Part shown: positions 42,979 to 50,711 of the stretch, piece by piece
How positions within the stretch are numbered: position 1 is the stretch's first letter
How the letters are laid out: each line of letters starts with the position of its first letter
Origin: Pseudomonas sp. v388
GTDB lineage: Bacteria > Pseudomonadota > Gammaproteobacteria > Pseudomonadales > Pseudomonadaceae
Direction of reading: 5' to 3'
NCBI RefSeq assembly: GCF_003935425.1
Contig: NZ_RHQN01000003.1
Span: forward strand, 186,001-250,000
DNA length: 64,000 bases
Made by a program: the position numbers and the translations under genes
The notes under the pieces: generated by a model
What the model was told of the DNA's origin: nothing
Seen by the model: the letters and a program-made list of their open reading frames with translations, nothing else
Databases searched by the model: none

Positions 42979-44028
42979 TCAAGCGGTCACATATCCGGCG
43001 GTGGTTTTACGCAGCTCGCCCAGGTCGAGCGCTGCACGAAATAGCTTCATAGCGCGTCGGTTCCCGACCCGAGCGGCAGAGGTGAAATTACGGAGCGATA
43101 TGGGTGTGCCTGGAGCGGCTGTTCGTGTGATGTCCAGCAGCGTCTGCATCAGGGCTCCATCAGGCGAACCGAACAGGTCCTGTTGTTCACCGGGTGCCGG
43201 CTTTGCCAAAACTGGTGTCGTTACTGGGTCCGGTGTCGCCAGCGTTGCTGGTGTTTCTGGTGTTGCTGGTGTTGCTGGCACTGCCGGTGTTGCTGGCACT
43301 GCCGGTGTGCTGACAATAGCCAGCGTGACTTCGGATGCGCAGCCGGTACGCAAGGCTGAGCCGATCAGTGCGGGGACCGCTTCAAGCGCGCCTGCAAAGC
43401 CGGCACAAAGCAGGATCGCCAGCAGCTCGGGCAGCCCAATTGTTTTCCCGGTCATCACCCGCGACTCCGTGAGTTCAACAGAGACACGATCCAGCCGCTG
43501 CAACACCCGCTCACGCTCTTCAGCAATCCGACCGAGCGCCGACGTCTCCAATTCCTGCGCTTTGCTGACCATGCCTCGCTCGCGAAGCTGTCGAGCTTGA
43601 TCCGTCGTCGAGCGCCAATCGTTGTCCAGAGAGTCGATCTGCCGTAGTCCGTCGGACTTCACCGCTTGCAGGTCAACCATGCGCTGCTCTGTCACCGCGG
43701 TAGAACGAGCCTGGGCTGAAACGATCGATGTCAGCAATCGATCGTAGGTCGCCCAACCCGAGACGGCTGCGAGTACCAGGGCCGACGCGATCATTAACGC
43801 TGCGCAGAAATTCTTACCGGCGGCCAGCATGCCCATTGCTACTGGCCAAGCGAGATATTTATACAGATCAAGCAGGACTGCGGCCGCCGCGAATACAAAT
43901 GCCAGCAAGGGATCCTCGATCAGGGCAAACATCGCCATCGCTACGGACAAAGCCGTCACGCACGACAGTGAGATGGCGATGGTGAAGAGGATCTGACGCA
44001 TTCTCGAACCCATAGCACTATTCGACAT
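42979..44028 (-). CDS. Membrane protein with coiled coil, Thr-Pro linker and C-terminal winged-helix-like end (operon gene 2)
   Basis: A 349-residue protein. N-terminal half has about four hydrophobic segments (residues 10-32, 36-56, 60-66/70-90) around Ala/Leu-rich sequence; residues 95-190 are a charged coiled coil; a further hydrophobic segment follows (LPELLAILLCAGFAGALEAVPALIG, ~200-224); then a Thr/Pro/Ala repeat linker (about 245-275) and a C-terminal domain (LLDITRTAAPGTPISLRNFTSAARVGNRRAMKLFRAALDLGEL) that resembles a winged helix. A membrane protein carrying a DNA-binding-like end is unusual in a P2-type phage. Start preceded by GGGAG. Confidence 0.75.
   Translation of the reverse strand: MSNSAMGSRMRQILFTIAISLSCVTALSVAMAMFALIEDPLLAFVFAAAAVLLDLYKYLAWPVAMGMLAAGKNFCAALMIASALVLAAVSGWATYDRLLTSIVSAQARSTAVTEQRMVDLQAVKSDGLRQIDSLDNDWRSTTDQARQLRERGMVSKAQELETSALGRIAEERERVLQRLDRVSVELTESRVMTGKTIGLPELLAILLCAGFAGALEAVPALIGSALRTGCASEVTLAIVSTPAVPATPAVPATPATPETPATLATPDPVTTPVLAKPAPGEQQDLFGSPDGALMQTLLDITRTAAPGTPISLRNFTSAARVGNRRAMKLFRAALDLGELRKTTAGYVTA
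43240..43311 (-). repeat. Coding minisatellite (Thr-Pro-Ala linker)
   Basis: Nine-base units related to GGTGTTGCT and two perfect 18-base copies (43268-43285, 43286-43303) encode the Ala-Thr-Pro/Ala-Val-Pro linker of the membrane protein. Such repeats change copy number easily, so linker length may vary between strains. Confidence 0.85.
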
Positions 44029-44040
44029 GGTTATCTCCCG

Positions 44041-44616
44041 TCAGGCGTTCCGGTAGTTGTTGACGAGATCGCGAGTGCATCCAAGGAGCAACTGCAGGGC
44101 GGTGCCGTCAGACTTCGGAAGGAGCGCCGGCATGGTCAGCCGAATTCCCTCTAGCTCGAAGTGAAATCGGGGCCGGCCTGGTCTCCAGATCGCGGGATCT
44201 ATCACCAGGTGAAGCTCTGGTAAATCCCCAACTGGGAGGAGGTACCTGCCACTTTTCATAACCACGGCGACTTTCAGAGACGAGGTTAAATCGCACAGGA
44301 CGATGAAACTGGCTGGCTCTATCTCAGAGCTGCCAATTACAGCATTCGCATGCTCTTGCAGAATCTGAGTGATCCGCTCAGGGGTCGCATCTGGCTGACA
44401 GATGGTGGTGCTAATTTGTCGGCCAAGAAGAACGATCCAGATTGAAAGGTAGGCCCCATGAGGCACGAGCATCATGTGCGCGACGTCTACTACTCGGCCG
44501 CTTGCGATAGCAGCAAGTGCATAAGCGCACTGAAAACCAGTTCCGCTACTGTGGCTATCGGCGAGCTGCCCGGCCATGTGCGACCGGGCTTCTGGGGAAA
44601 GGGTTACAACATGCAT
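44041..44616 (-). CDS. Prophage protein of unknown function (operon gene 1)
   Basis: A 191-residue protein, mixed alpha/beta, with MHVVTLSPEARSHMAGQLADSHSSG at the start and two moderately hydrophobic strands (AHMMLVPHGAYLSIWIVLLG). No family recognised. Ribosome site GGAG precedes the ATG. First gene after the operator-containing promoter at about 44670-44700, so it should be repressed in the lysogen. Confidence 0.72.
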   Translation of the reverse strand: MHVVTLSPEARSHMAGQLADSHSSGTGFQCAYALAAIASGRVVDVAHMMLVPHGAYLSIWIVLLGRQISTTICQPDATPERITQILQEHANAVIGSSEIEPASFIVLCDLTSSLKVAVVMKSGRYLLPVGDLPELHLVIDPAIWRPGRPRFHFELEGIRLTMPALLPKSDGTALQLLLGCTRDLVNNYRNA

Positions 44617-44669
44617 GGCTAGTCTCCGTGGACATTGCCGCTGAGATACAGCGGTGGATCAACGGAGCT

Positions 44670-44698
44670 AAAGTTAGCCTATGGCTTACGCCCAAGCA
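44670..44698 (-). promoter_or_regulatory. Second CI-controlled promoter (candidate) for the four-gene operon
   Basis: Minus strand: TTGCTT, 17-base spacer ending AGCCATAGGC, then TAACTT. The spacer carries the operator AGCCTATGGCT (plus 44676-44686), identical in sequence and placement to the one in the Cro-side promoter. A related site AGCTTTAGGCT lies at 44731-44741. Confidence 0.65.
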
Positions 44699-44743
44699 AG
44701 CCCCAACCTAACTTATCCTGTAATAAAGTTAGCTTTAGGCTAT

Positions 44744-45001
44744 TTAGCTTCTGTGCTGATTGGTCCATTCGAGCCGAGCGATCCCCCAGCCTAGACGGGT
44801 CACGCTCACGCTCTCTTCAATATCCAGTTGCTCCAAAAAAGCATCCCAGTCCTCGGCGTTTTCGTCAGGCGCACGCACAATCGTCGTTTGCCGCCTCAAC
44901 TGTGCAGCGGAGCTGTTTATCTGTCGGTGTATACGATGAAGCAGATGCTGATAAGGGGAAAGCATCGGACGATCAACGCTGGACGGCAGGATCTGGGACA
45001 C
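44744..45001 (-). CDS. LexA-box-controlled small prophage protein
   Basis: An 85-residue protein starting at GTG with a strong AAGGAG six bases upstream. Two charged helical parts (YQHLLHRIHRQINSSAAQLRRQ; DAFLEQLDIEESVSVTRLGWGIARLEW). No family recognised. The LexA box and promoter directly before it indicate expression on DNA damage. By position and control it could be an antirepressor (as Tum in phage 186) or an excision factor for the integrase; neither is shown. Confidence 0.75.
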   Translation of the reverse strand: MSQILPSSVDRPMLSPYQHLLHRIHRQINSSAAQLRRQTTIVRAPDENAEDWDAFLEQLDIEESVSVTRLGWGIARLEWTNQHRS

Positions 45002-45020
45002 GCGGGGCTCCTTGTTATTA

Positions 45021-45062
45021 CTGTATGTCTGTACAGTATATTCACGAGATTTATCGGCGCAA
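45021..45062 (-). promoter_or_regulatory. LexA box and promoter of the small SOS gene
   Basis: CTGTATGTCTGTACAG (45021-45036) fits CTG-N10-CAG and overlaps the minus-strand -10 box TATACT (45035-45040); -35 TTGCGC lies at 45057-45062 with a 16-base spacer. Confidence 0.8.
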
Positions 45063-45065
45063 CCC

Positions 45066-46685
45066 TCAGTCCCAGTCTTCGCTTGCGACCCACTCCCCAG
45101 TTCGACGGTTAATCTGGATCACCCGATGTTGGCCAGTGCGCGACAACAGCTGCACGTCGATGAACTTACTGGAACGGTCCTGTGCCCCAATACCGCGCAT
45201 GTAGACGACTATCCGTTCGAACGTATCCATAACCATCTGCCGGATCTGCTGCCGGGCATCGGGATCGAGGGCATTGGCTCGTTCAGCAAGTTCTCCCCAC
45301 CGCTCAGCTCTCGCAGGTATCCCTGTGCGAGCCAGTGCGGCCACTTCCCTTTCAAGTTGCGAAACCCGCAGCTCCGCCTCGGCCTGGTCTGATTCCAACT
45401 CTCGCGCCTTACGCAAAAACGAGATCGGTGCCGAGCCACTTTCGTCCGCCAACAGCGCATCGGTAATCTTGCTCAGCTGGCTACCTATTTTCTCAACCTC
45501 TACACGAGCCGTGGATAACTGGTGACGAAGGCCTTTGCCGTCGTCACCAGCTTGGAGCAGGCGCTGCAGGTTCATCTGATCCGAGCAGAAGTTCAGTATC
45601 GCTTTCTCGATCGGAACGACACTGCAGGAACCCCCAGCGCTACAGCCCTGGTTAATGCTGTACGACACACACTGCAGCCGACGATGGCCATCAGCAAGGG
45701 TCCCATCAGCGCGCATTCGACCCATCATGTTCTGCCCAACGACGGCGGTACCGCAGTAACCACAGTAGGTAATCCCGATGCCCGTCACCAGCCCGGGAAT
45801 CTCGTTCACGCCCCGGCGACGAAGTCGCTGTCCTGCCAGATACTGCAGCTCTTCCCACTCGGCGTCCGAGATAAGCCTGGGGTAGTACTCTTCCAGCACG
45901 AAGTCTTCGCCGTCGACCTTCAGCGTTTTTGCCCCCCGCAGCGCCTGCAGGCGAACGAGCCTGTAGACCTGCAGTCCGGTTACACCTCGTTCAGTAAGCG
46001 TGAAGCCCTCTTCAAACAGGATCTTCGCTGCCTTGTCTTTTCCGAAACCCTGCTGGTAAAGCTCCAAGGTACGCCGCACCGCTGCAACCCTCTCGGGGAT
46101 CAGCTCCCACTGGGCACCGTCCCACCGGAGCCACTGCGGATCCTTACCGTTGCGGATGCATCCACGGTAGGTGCCCGCCTGCCAACCTTCACACTGCCGC
46201 CGTATGGACGCTTTAACACGCTTGCTCTTTGTGTCGGACTCTTCATGCGCGCGGATCATGACCAGGAGCGAATAGACCAGGTCCATCGGCTGAGCTTTGA
46301 GACTGGCCCGGTTGTACTCGCGACCGTCGCTTGCGGTCACGACCGTTATGCCGGCATTGATGATCTGTGCCAGTTGAGCCTGTGCCTGGATCGGCTCTGC
46401 TCGGCTCAACCTGTCGAGCCCTTCGACGATCAAGACGGAACCTGGGCTGATGCGTCCCTCCTCTATCGCAACGAGGAACAAGCCCAGGGCACCTTGGGTG
46501 ATGTGCCGTTGGTGGTAGGCTGACAAGCCTTCGTCACGCATCGATAGTGAAGCATCAAGAACTAGACCCTTTTCGGCAGCCCAGCGCTGGGCGTACTGCA
46601 ACTGACGATCGGCGCTGCTGCCGGTGCTCTGACGGGGGTCCGAGAAGCGCAAATAGCTGTATACTCGCGCGCCGTTTTTAGCCAT
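45066..46685 (-). CDS. int: Large serine recombinase (phage integrase)
   Basis: A 539-residue large serine integrase. Resolvase/invertase domain: catalytic S15 in YLRFSD and the DRLSR motif (residues ~85-90); then the recombinase domain and a zinc ribbon (YCGYCG ... [16 protein letters not shown]), and a C-terminal coiled coil (about residues 410-470) for synapsis control. It catalyses attP x attB recombination through short cores without host factors; excision needs a directionality factor, not identified. True start is [11 protein letters not shown] at 46685; the upstream part of the frame lies in rimO. Its promoter must lie at 46686 or beyond, that is, inside or before the rebuilt rimO 5' end. 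Confidence 0.95.
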   Translation of the reverse strand: MAKNGARVYSYLRFSDPRQSTGSSADRQLQYAQRWAAEKGLVLDASLSMRDEGLSAYHQRHITQGALGLFLVAIEEGRISPGSVLIVEGLDRLSRAEPIQAQAQLAQIINAGITVVTASDGREYNRASLKAQPMDLVYSLLVMIRAHEESDTKSKRVKASIRRQCEGWQAGTYRGCIRNGKDPQWLRWDGAQWELIPERVAAVRRTLELYQQGFGKDKAAKILFEEGFTLTERGVTGLQVYRLVRLQALRGAKTLKVDGEDFVLEEYYPRLISDAEWEELQYLAGQRLRRRGVNEIPGLVTGIGITYCGYCGTAVVGQNMMGRMRADGTLADGHRRLQCVSYSINQGCSAGGSCSVVPIEKAILNFCSDQMNLQRLLQAGDDGKGLRHQLSTARVEVEKIGSQLSKITDALLADESGSAPISFLRKARELESDQAEAELRVSQLEREVAALARTGIPARAERWGELAERANALDPDARQQIRQMVMDTFERIVVYMRGIGAQDRSSKFIDVQLLSRTGQHRVIQINRRTGEWVASEDWD

Positions 46686-46709
46686 TAGAAAATCAACCCT
46701 GATGAGGAA
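46659..46709 (+). promoter_or_regulatory. Candidate phage-supplied rimO promoter and ribosome site
   Basis: TATACT (46660-46665) inside the integrase 5' end is the best -10 candidate on the plus strand; no good -35 is seen. The ribosome site GAGGA (46704-46708) lies 11 bases before the ATG at 46720. Any promoter for the rebuilt rimO has to be in phage DNA here. Confidence 0.35.
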
Positions 46710-46719
46710 CCCCCCTATC

Positions 46720-48051
46720 ATGACATCAAAAACTCCAAGTGTAGGCTGGGTATCATTAGGGTGCCCGAAGGCTCTCGTGGACTCCGAGCGCATCCTGACC
46801 CAGTTGCGCATGGAAGGTTATCAAGTCGTACCGACCTACGAAGACGCCGATGTCGTGGTCGTCAACACCTGTGGTTTCATCGACACGGCCAAGGCCGAGT
46901 CGCTGGAAGTGATCGGCGAAGCGCTGGCGGAAAACGGCAAGGTGATCGTGACCGGTTGCATGGGCGTCGACGAGAGCGTGATCCGCAATGTGCACCCAAG
47001 CGTGCTGTCGGTCACCGGTCCGCAGCAGTACGAGCAGGTGGTCAATGCCGTGCATCAGGTGGTGCCGCCGAATATCGATCACAACCCATTGATCGACCTG
47101 GTGCCGCCGCAAGGCATCAAGCTGACGCCGCGCCATTACGCCTATCTGAAGATTTCCGAAGGCTGCAACCACAGTTGCAGCTTCTGCATCATCCCCTCGA
47201 TGCGTGGCAAACTGGTCAGCCGTCCGGTCGGCGATGTCCTGGACGAAGCCAAGCGTCTGGTGAAATCGGGCGTAAAGGAACTGCTGGTGATCTCTCAGGA
47301 CACCAGTGCCTACGGCGTCGATGTGAAATACCGCACCGGTTTCTGGGACGGCCAGCCGGTCAAGACCCGCATGACCGAACTGTGCCAGGCCCTCAGCTCG
47401 CTAGGCGTCTGGGTCCGTCTGCACTATGTCTATCCGTACCCGCACGTCGATGAGCTGATCCCGCTGATGGCGGCCGGCAAGATCCTGCCGTACCTGGACA
47501 TTCCGTTCCAGCACGCCAGCCCGCGCGTCCTCAAGCTGATGAAGCGCCCGGCGTTCGAAGACAAGACCCTGGCGCGGATCAAGAACTGGCGCGAGCAATG
47601 TCCGGACCTGATCATCCGTTCGACCTTCATCGTCGGCTTCCCCGGTGAAACCGAGGAAGATTTCCAGTACCTGCTGGACTGGCTGACCGAAGCCCAACTG
47701 GACCGCGTCGGCTGCTTCCAGTATTCACCGGTCGAGGGTGCTCCAGCCAACCTGCTGGATGCGGCGGTCGTGCCAGATGACGTCAAACAGGACCGCTGGG
47801 ACCGTTTCATGGCGCACCAGCAGGCCATCAGCGCGGCACGCCTGCAGATGAAAATCGGCAAGGAGATCGAAGTGCTGATCGATGAAGTCGACGAGCGCGG
47901 CGCGGTGGGCCGCTGCTTCTTCGACGCCCCGGAGATCGACGGCAACGTCTTCATCGGCCTGGAAGACGACAGTACCGTCAAGCCGGGCGACAAGATCATG
48001 TGCCGCGTTACCGATGCCGACGAGTACGACCTGTGGGCCGAACCCATCTGA
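46720..48051 (+). CDS. rimO: RimO ribosomal protein S12 methylthiotransferase, N-terminus supplied by prophage
   Basis: A 443-residue radical SAM enzyme that adds a methylthio group to an Asp of ribosomal protein S12. Auxiliary cluster ligands C15, C51 and C80, radical SAM motif CNHSCSFC, and a C-terminal TRAM domain are all present. Residues 1-14 ([14 protein letters not shown]) come from the phage; bacterial sequence resumes in the codons for C15-P16. The native N-terminus remains at 13890. ATG 46720 is favoured by GAGGA 11 bases upstream; ATG 46702 would add six residues. The enzyme should be active, but its expression now depends on phage signals. Confidence 0.95.
   Translation: MTSKTPSVGWVSLGCPKALVDSERILTQLRMEGYQVVPTYEDADVVVVNTCGFIDTAKAESLEVIGEALAENGKVIVTGCMGVDESVIRNVHPSVLSVTGPQQYEQVVNAVHQVVPPNIDHNPLIDLVPPQGIKLTPRHYAYLKISEGCNHSCSFCIIPSMRGKLVSRPVGDVLDEAKRLVKSGVKELLVISQDTSAYGVDVKYRTGFWDGQPVKTRMTELCQALSSLGVWVRLHYVYPYPHVDELIPLMAAGKILPYLDIPFQHASPRVLKLMKRPAFEDKTLARIKNWREQCPDLIIRSTFIVGFPGETEEDFQYLLDWLTEAQLDRVGCFQYSPVEGAPANLLDAAVVPDDVKQDRWDRFMAHQQAISAARLQMKIGKEIEVLIDEVDERGAVGRCFFDAPEIDGNVFIGLEDDSTVKPGDKIMCRVTDADEYDLWAEPI
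46762..46769. other. attR core
   Basis: TGCCCGAA identical to attL. Phage DNA to the left, bacterial rimO to the right (continuing GGCTCTCGTGGACTCC). Reconstructed attB reads through in frame as [13 protein letters not shown]. Confidence 0.85.
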
Positions 48052-48074
48052 AATGAGTTGAGCGCTGCACCCTG

Positions 48075-48110
48075 AAAGCCCTGCCCGGCGAAACCGGCGG
48101 GGCTTTTTTT
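48075..48110 (+). terminator. Terminator after rimO
   Basis: AAAGCCCTGCC and GGCGGGGCTTT pair around CGGCGAAACC with a T run of seven. Confidence 0.88.
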
Positions 48111-48158
48111 ATGGGCGTAAACTGTGGCGGTACCGGAACCTCGAGAGACGATTTCATC

Positions 48159-48599
48159 ATGGACATCCACACCCCGGACACCAGCGACTTCCCCGAACTG
48201 ACCCAGGTCTGGGAGCGTTCGGTGCGGGCAACCCATGACTTCCTGCCCGACGACTACATCGCTACCCTCAAGGGCCTGCTCGGCCAGTACCTGGAAACGG
48301 TCAGCCTGTTTTGCACCCGCGACGATACGCGACGGATCACCGGCTTTGCAGGCGTCAGCCGCCATCGGCTGGACATGCTGTTCATCGATCCGGACTACCG
48401 CGGGCAAGGCTTGGGCAAACACCTGCTGAACCATGCCATCGCACACTTCCGGATCACGGAGCTGGACGTCAACGAGCAGAACCCACAGGCATTGGGCTTC
48501 TATCTCAAGCAGGGATTCAAGGTAGTCAGCCGTTCCGAGGTCGATGGACTGGGCCAGCCCTACCCGATGCTGAGAATGAGCCGCCAGTGGAAGTGGTAG
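48159..48599 (+). CDS. GNAT-family acetyltransferase
   Basis: A 146-residue N-acetyltransferase resembling the putative YjaB/PhnO-like group. Seen: TQVWERSVRATHDFL near the start, LDMLFIDPDYRGQGLGKHLLNHAI (acetyl-CoA binding Q/RxxGxG as RGQGLG) and the C-terminal VNEQNPQALGFYLKQGFKVVSR. Substrate unknown. The ATG 48159 is chosen because MDIHTPDTSDFPEL fits the fold; the frame opens earlier inside the terminator. Confidence 0.88.
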   Translation: MDIHTPDTSDFPELTQVWERSVRATHDFLPDDYIATLKGLLGQYLETVSLFCTRDDTRRITGFAGVSRHRLDMLFIDPDYRGQGLGKHLLNHAIAHFRITELDVNEQNPQALGFYLKQGFKVVSRSEVDGLGQPYPMLRMSRQWKW

Positions 48600-48704
48600 G
48601 CCGATTCAGGATCGCCGATTGCAGCGCATTTGCAATGATGCCGCGATTAACCCGACGCGCGCGGTTACAATGACGCCTTTCCCATAAGTAAACGGCTTCT
48701 TGTC

Positions 48705-49415
48705 ATGACAGATCCCATTCGCCTTTCCAAACGCCTCATCGAGCTGACCGGCTGCTCCCGTCGGGAGGCCGAGCTGTATATCGAGGGCGGCTGGGTAACC
48801 GTGGATGGCGAGGTAATCGACGAGCCGCAGTTCAAGGTCGGCGACCAGAAAGTCGAGCTCAGCCCGCAAGCCAAGGCTGACGCGCCGGAGCCGGTGACCA
48901 TCATCCTGCACAAACCCGCCAGCGTCCCCGCAGACGGCGCGTTGCAGTTGATCACTCCCGGCACCCTGTCCGAAGAACACCGGTTCGGCAAACGCCCATT
49001 GAAAGGCCATTTCCTGCGCCTGGAAACCACCTCTACGCTACAGGACAATGCCAGCGGCCTGATGGTGTTCAGCCAGGACTGGAAGATCATCCGCAAGCTG
49101 ACCGACGACCGCAGCAAGATCGAGCAGGAATACGTGGTGGAGGTGTCCGGCGAAATGGTCGCCCACGGCCTCAACCGGCTGAATCATGGCCTGACCTACA
49201 AGGGCAAGGAATTTCCCAAGGTCAAGGCCAGCTGGCAGAACGAAGACCGTCTGCGCTTCGCCATGAAGAACCCGCAGCCCGGCGTTATCGCGGCGCTGTG
49301 CGAAGCAGTCGGCCTGAAGATCGTTTCCATGCGCCGCATCCGGGTCGGCGGCGTGTCCATGGCCAAGGTGCCTGAAGGCCAGTGGCGCTACATGACCTCC
49401 AAAGAAAAGTTCTAA
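48705..49415 (+). CDS. RsuA/RluF-family pseudouridine synthase
   Basis: A 236-residue RNA pseudouridine synthase with an N-terminal S4 RNA-binding domain (RLSKRLIELTGCSRREAELYIEGGWVTVDG) and a catalytic domain whose Asp lies in LQDNASGLMVFSQD, a diverged form of the usual RLD-T-GLL motif. EQEYVVEV and the late LCEAVGLKIVSMRRIRVG are also family segments. Probably modifies 23S rRNA or tRNA; which uridine cannot be read. Confidence 0.88.
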   Translation: MTDPIRLSKRLIELTGCSRREAELYIEGGWVTVDGEVIDEPQFKVGDQKVELSPQAKADAPEPVTIILHKPASVPADGALQLITPGTLSEEHRFGKRPLKGHFLRLETTSTLQDNASGLMVFSQDWKIIRKLTDDRSKIEQEYVVEVSGEMVAHGLNRLNHGLTYKGKEFPKVKASWQNEDRLRFAMKNPQPGVIAALCEAVGLKIVSMRRIRVGGVSMAKVPEGQWRYMTSKEKF

Positions 49416-49482
49416 CCCCCTCATTCATGCGCGCATGGCCCTGCCCGTGCGCCGCCTTACGAATTATCAGGACTCCCGCACC

Positions 49483-49944
49483 ATGATGAACAACGATGTA
49501 TTGCGCAGCGTGCGCTACATGCTCGATATCAGCGACAGCAAGATTGTCGAGATCACTAAACTTGCCGGTTTCGACATCAGCAAGACCGACGTCATCGCCT
49601 TCATGAAAAAAGAAGACGAGGAAGGCTACCTCGATTGCAGCGACGAAATCATGGCCCACTTCCTGGATGGGCTGGTGTACTTCAAGCGCGGCAAGGACGA
49701 GAGCCGCCCGGCACCGGCGATCGAGCTGCCGATCACCAACAACATTGTTCTCAAGAAGCTGCGGGTGGCCTTCGAGCTCAAGGAAGACGACATGCACGAG
49801 ATCCTCAAGTCGGTAGACTTCCCGGTGTCCAAGCCTGAGCTGAGCGCTTTGTTTCGCAAGAAAGGCCATACCAACTACCGCGAGTGCGGCGACCAGCTGT
49901 TGCGCAACTTTCTCAAGGGCCTGACCCTGCGCGTTCGCGGCTGA
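49483..49944 (+). CDS. DUF1456 (YehS-like) protein
   Basis: A 153-residue protein made of two similar halves, each with NDVLRSVRYMLDISDSKIVEI / NNIVLKKLRVAFELKEDDMHEIL followed by a D-C/E-C-G helix region (YLDCSDEIMAHFLDGL / YRECGDQLLRNFLKGL). This duplicated arrangement defines DUF1456. Function unknown. ATG 49483 or 49486. Confidence 0.9.
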   Translation: MMNNDVLRSVRYMLDISDSKIVEITKLAGFDISKTDVIAFMKKEDEEGYLDCSDEIMAHFLDGLVYFKRGKDESRPAPAIELPITNNIVLKKLRVAFELKEDDMHEILKSVDFPVSKPELSALFRKKGHTNYRECGDQLLRNFLKGLTLRVRG

Positions 49945-49957
49945 TCCGGTCGCCATC

Positions 49958-50665
49958 GTGAGTCATCAAGTCTCCCCGGTCGGTTTCGTGCGCTCCTGCT
50001 TCAAGGAGAAGTTCGCGATTCCCCGCCAGCCGCAACTGGCGCCCGCCGCGCGTGGCGTGCTGGAGCTGGTAGCGCCGTTCGATCAAGGCGACGCGGTGCA
50101 GGGTCTGGAGCAGGTCAGTCACGTCTGGCTGCTGTTTCTGTTCCATCTGGCCCTGGAAGACAAACCTCGCCTGAAGGTACGCCCGCCGCGCCTGGGCGGT
50201 AACCAGTCGGTGGGCGTATTCGCCACTCGCGCGACGCATCGGCCCAACGGGATTGGCCAGTCTGTGGTCAAGCTGGACAAGGTCGAACCCGGTCGTCTGT
50301 GGCTGTCGGGTATTGACCTGCTGGACGGCACGCCGGTGCTGGACATCAAGCCTTACGTTCCTTACGCCGATATCATCAGTGACGCCAGCAACAGGATGGC
50401 GAGCGCCGCCCCCGATCTGATTCCAGTGCTCTGGGAAGACCACGCACTGAGGCAGGCTCGGGAAAATGGCTTGCGCCTCGGGGAACCGCTGGTGGAACTG
50501 ATCGAACAGTGCCTGGCGCAAGACCCGCGTCCGGCGTACCAGACGCCGACGCCGGAACGCCGTTACGGCGCGCGGTTCTGGGATCTGGACGTGCGCTGGC
50601 ATTATCCCGAGCCGGGCTTCATTCGAGTGCTCGACGTGGTCCCGGCGCTGGATTCCGGGCAATAA
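49958..50665 (+). CDS. trmO: tRNA (adenine-N6)-methyltransferase TrmO
   Basis: A 235-residue TsaA/TrmO-family enzyme that methylates N6 of t6A37 in tRNA-Thr. Features: SPVGFVRSCFKEKFAIPRQPQLAP, VSHVWLLFLFH, GVFATRATHRPNGIGQSVVKL (the SAM-binding core) and LLDGTPVLDIKPYVPYAD. It starts with GTG 13 bases after the upstream stop codon. Confidence 0.93.
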   Translation: MSHQVSPVGFVRSCFKEKFAIPRQPQLAPAARGVLELVAPFDQGDAVQGLEQVSHVWLLFLFHLALEDKPRLKVRPPRLGGNQSVGVFATRATHRPNGIGQSVVKLDKVEPGRLWLSGIDLLDGTPVLDIKPYVPYADIISDASNRMASAAPDLIPVLWEDHALRQARENGLRLGEPLVELIEQCLAQDPRPAYQTPTPERRYGARFWDLDVRWHYPEPGFIRVLDVVPALDSGQ

Positions 50666-50700
50666 AAAACCCGCCGGGTCGCAAGGCTCGGCGGGTTTTC
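50664..50700. terminator. Bidirectional terminator between trmO and fpr
   Basis: AAAAACCCGCCG and CGGCGGGTTTT pair around a short loop; runs of A and T on both sides serve the convergent genes. Confidence 0.88.
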
Positions 50701-50711
50701 TTTGACCGGGT

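Larger units (their letters stand above)
13944..46769. mobile_element. P2/HP1-type prophage inserted in rimO
   Basis: About 32.8 kb between two 8-bp copies of TGCCCGAA. It contains a complete set of P2-like head, tail, baseplate, lysis and packaging genes, a repressor/Cro switch, a replication protein, an Ogr-type late activator and a large serine recombinase next to the right end. All essential morphogenesis genes look intact, so it may be inducible. Order of the tail genes, with lysis genes between tube and tape measure, is nearer to HP1/K139-type phages than to P2 itself. Boundaries follow from the split rimO gene rather than from a long direct repeat. Confidence 0.93.

Noticed and set aside
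43240-43311. Short direct repeats resembling a CRISPR array
   Set aside because: Units are 9-18 bases, contiguous without spacers and in frame with a Thr-Pro-Ala linker; this is a coding minisatellite. No cas genes are present.
44635-45204. 189-codon plus-strand frame over the operator and LexA-box region
   Set aside because: It crosses two regulatory regions and is antisense to the small SOS gene and the integrase end.
45522-46523. 333-codon plus-strand frame antisense to the integrase
   Set aside because: Shadow of the integrase; no motif.
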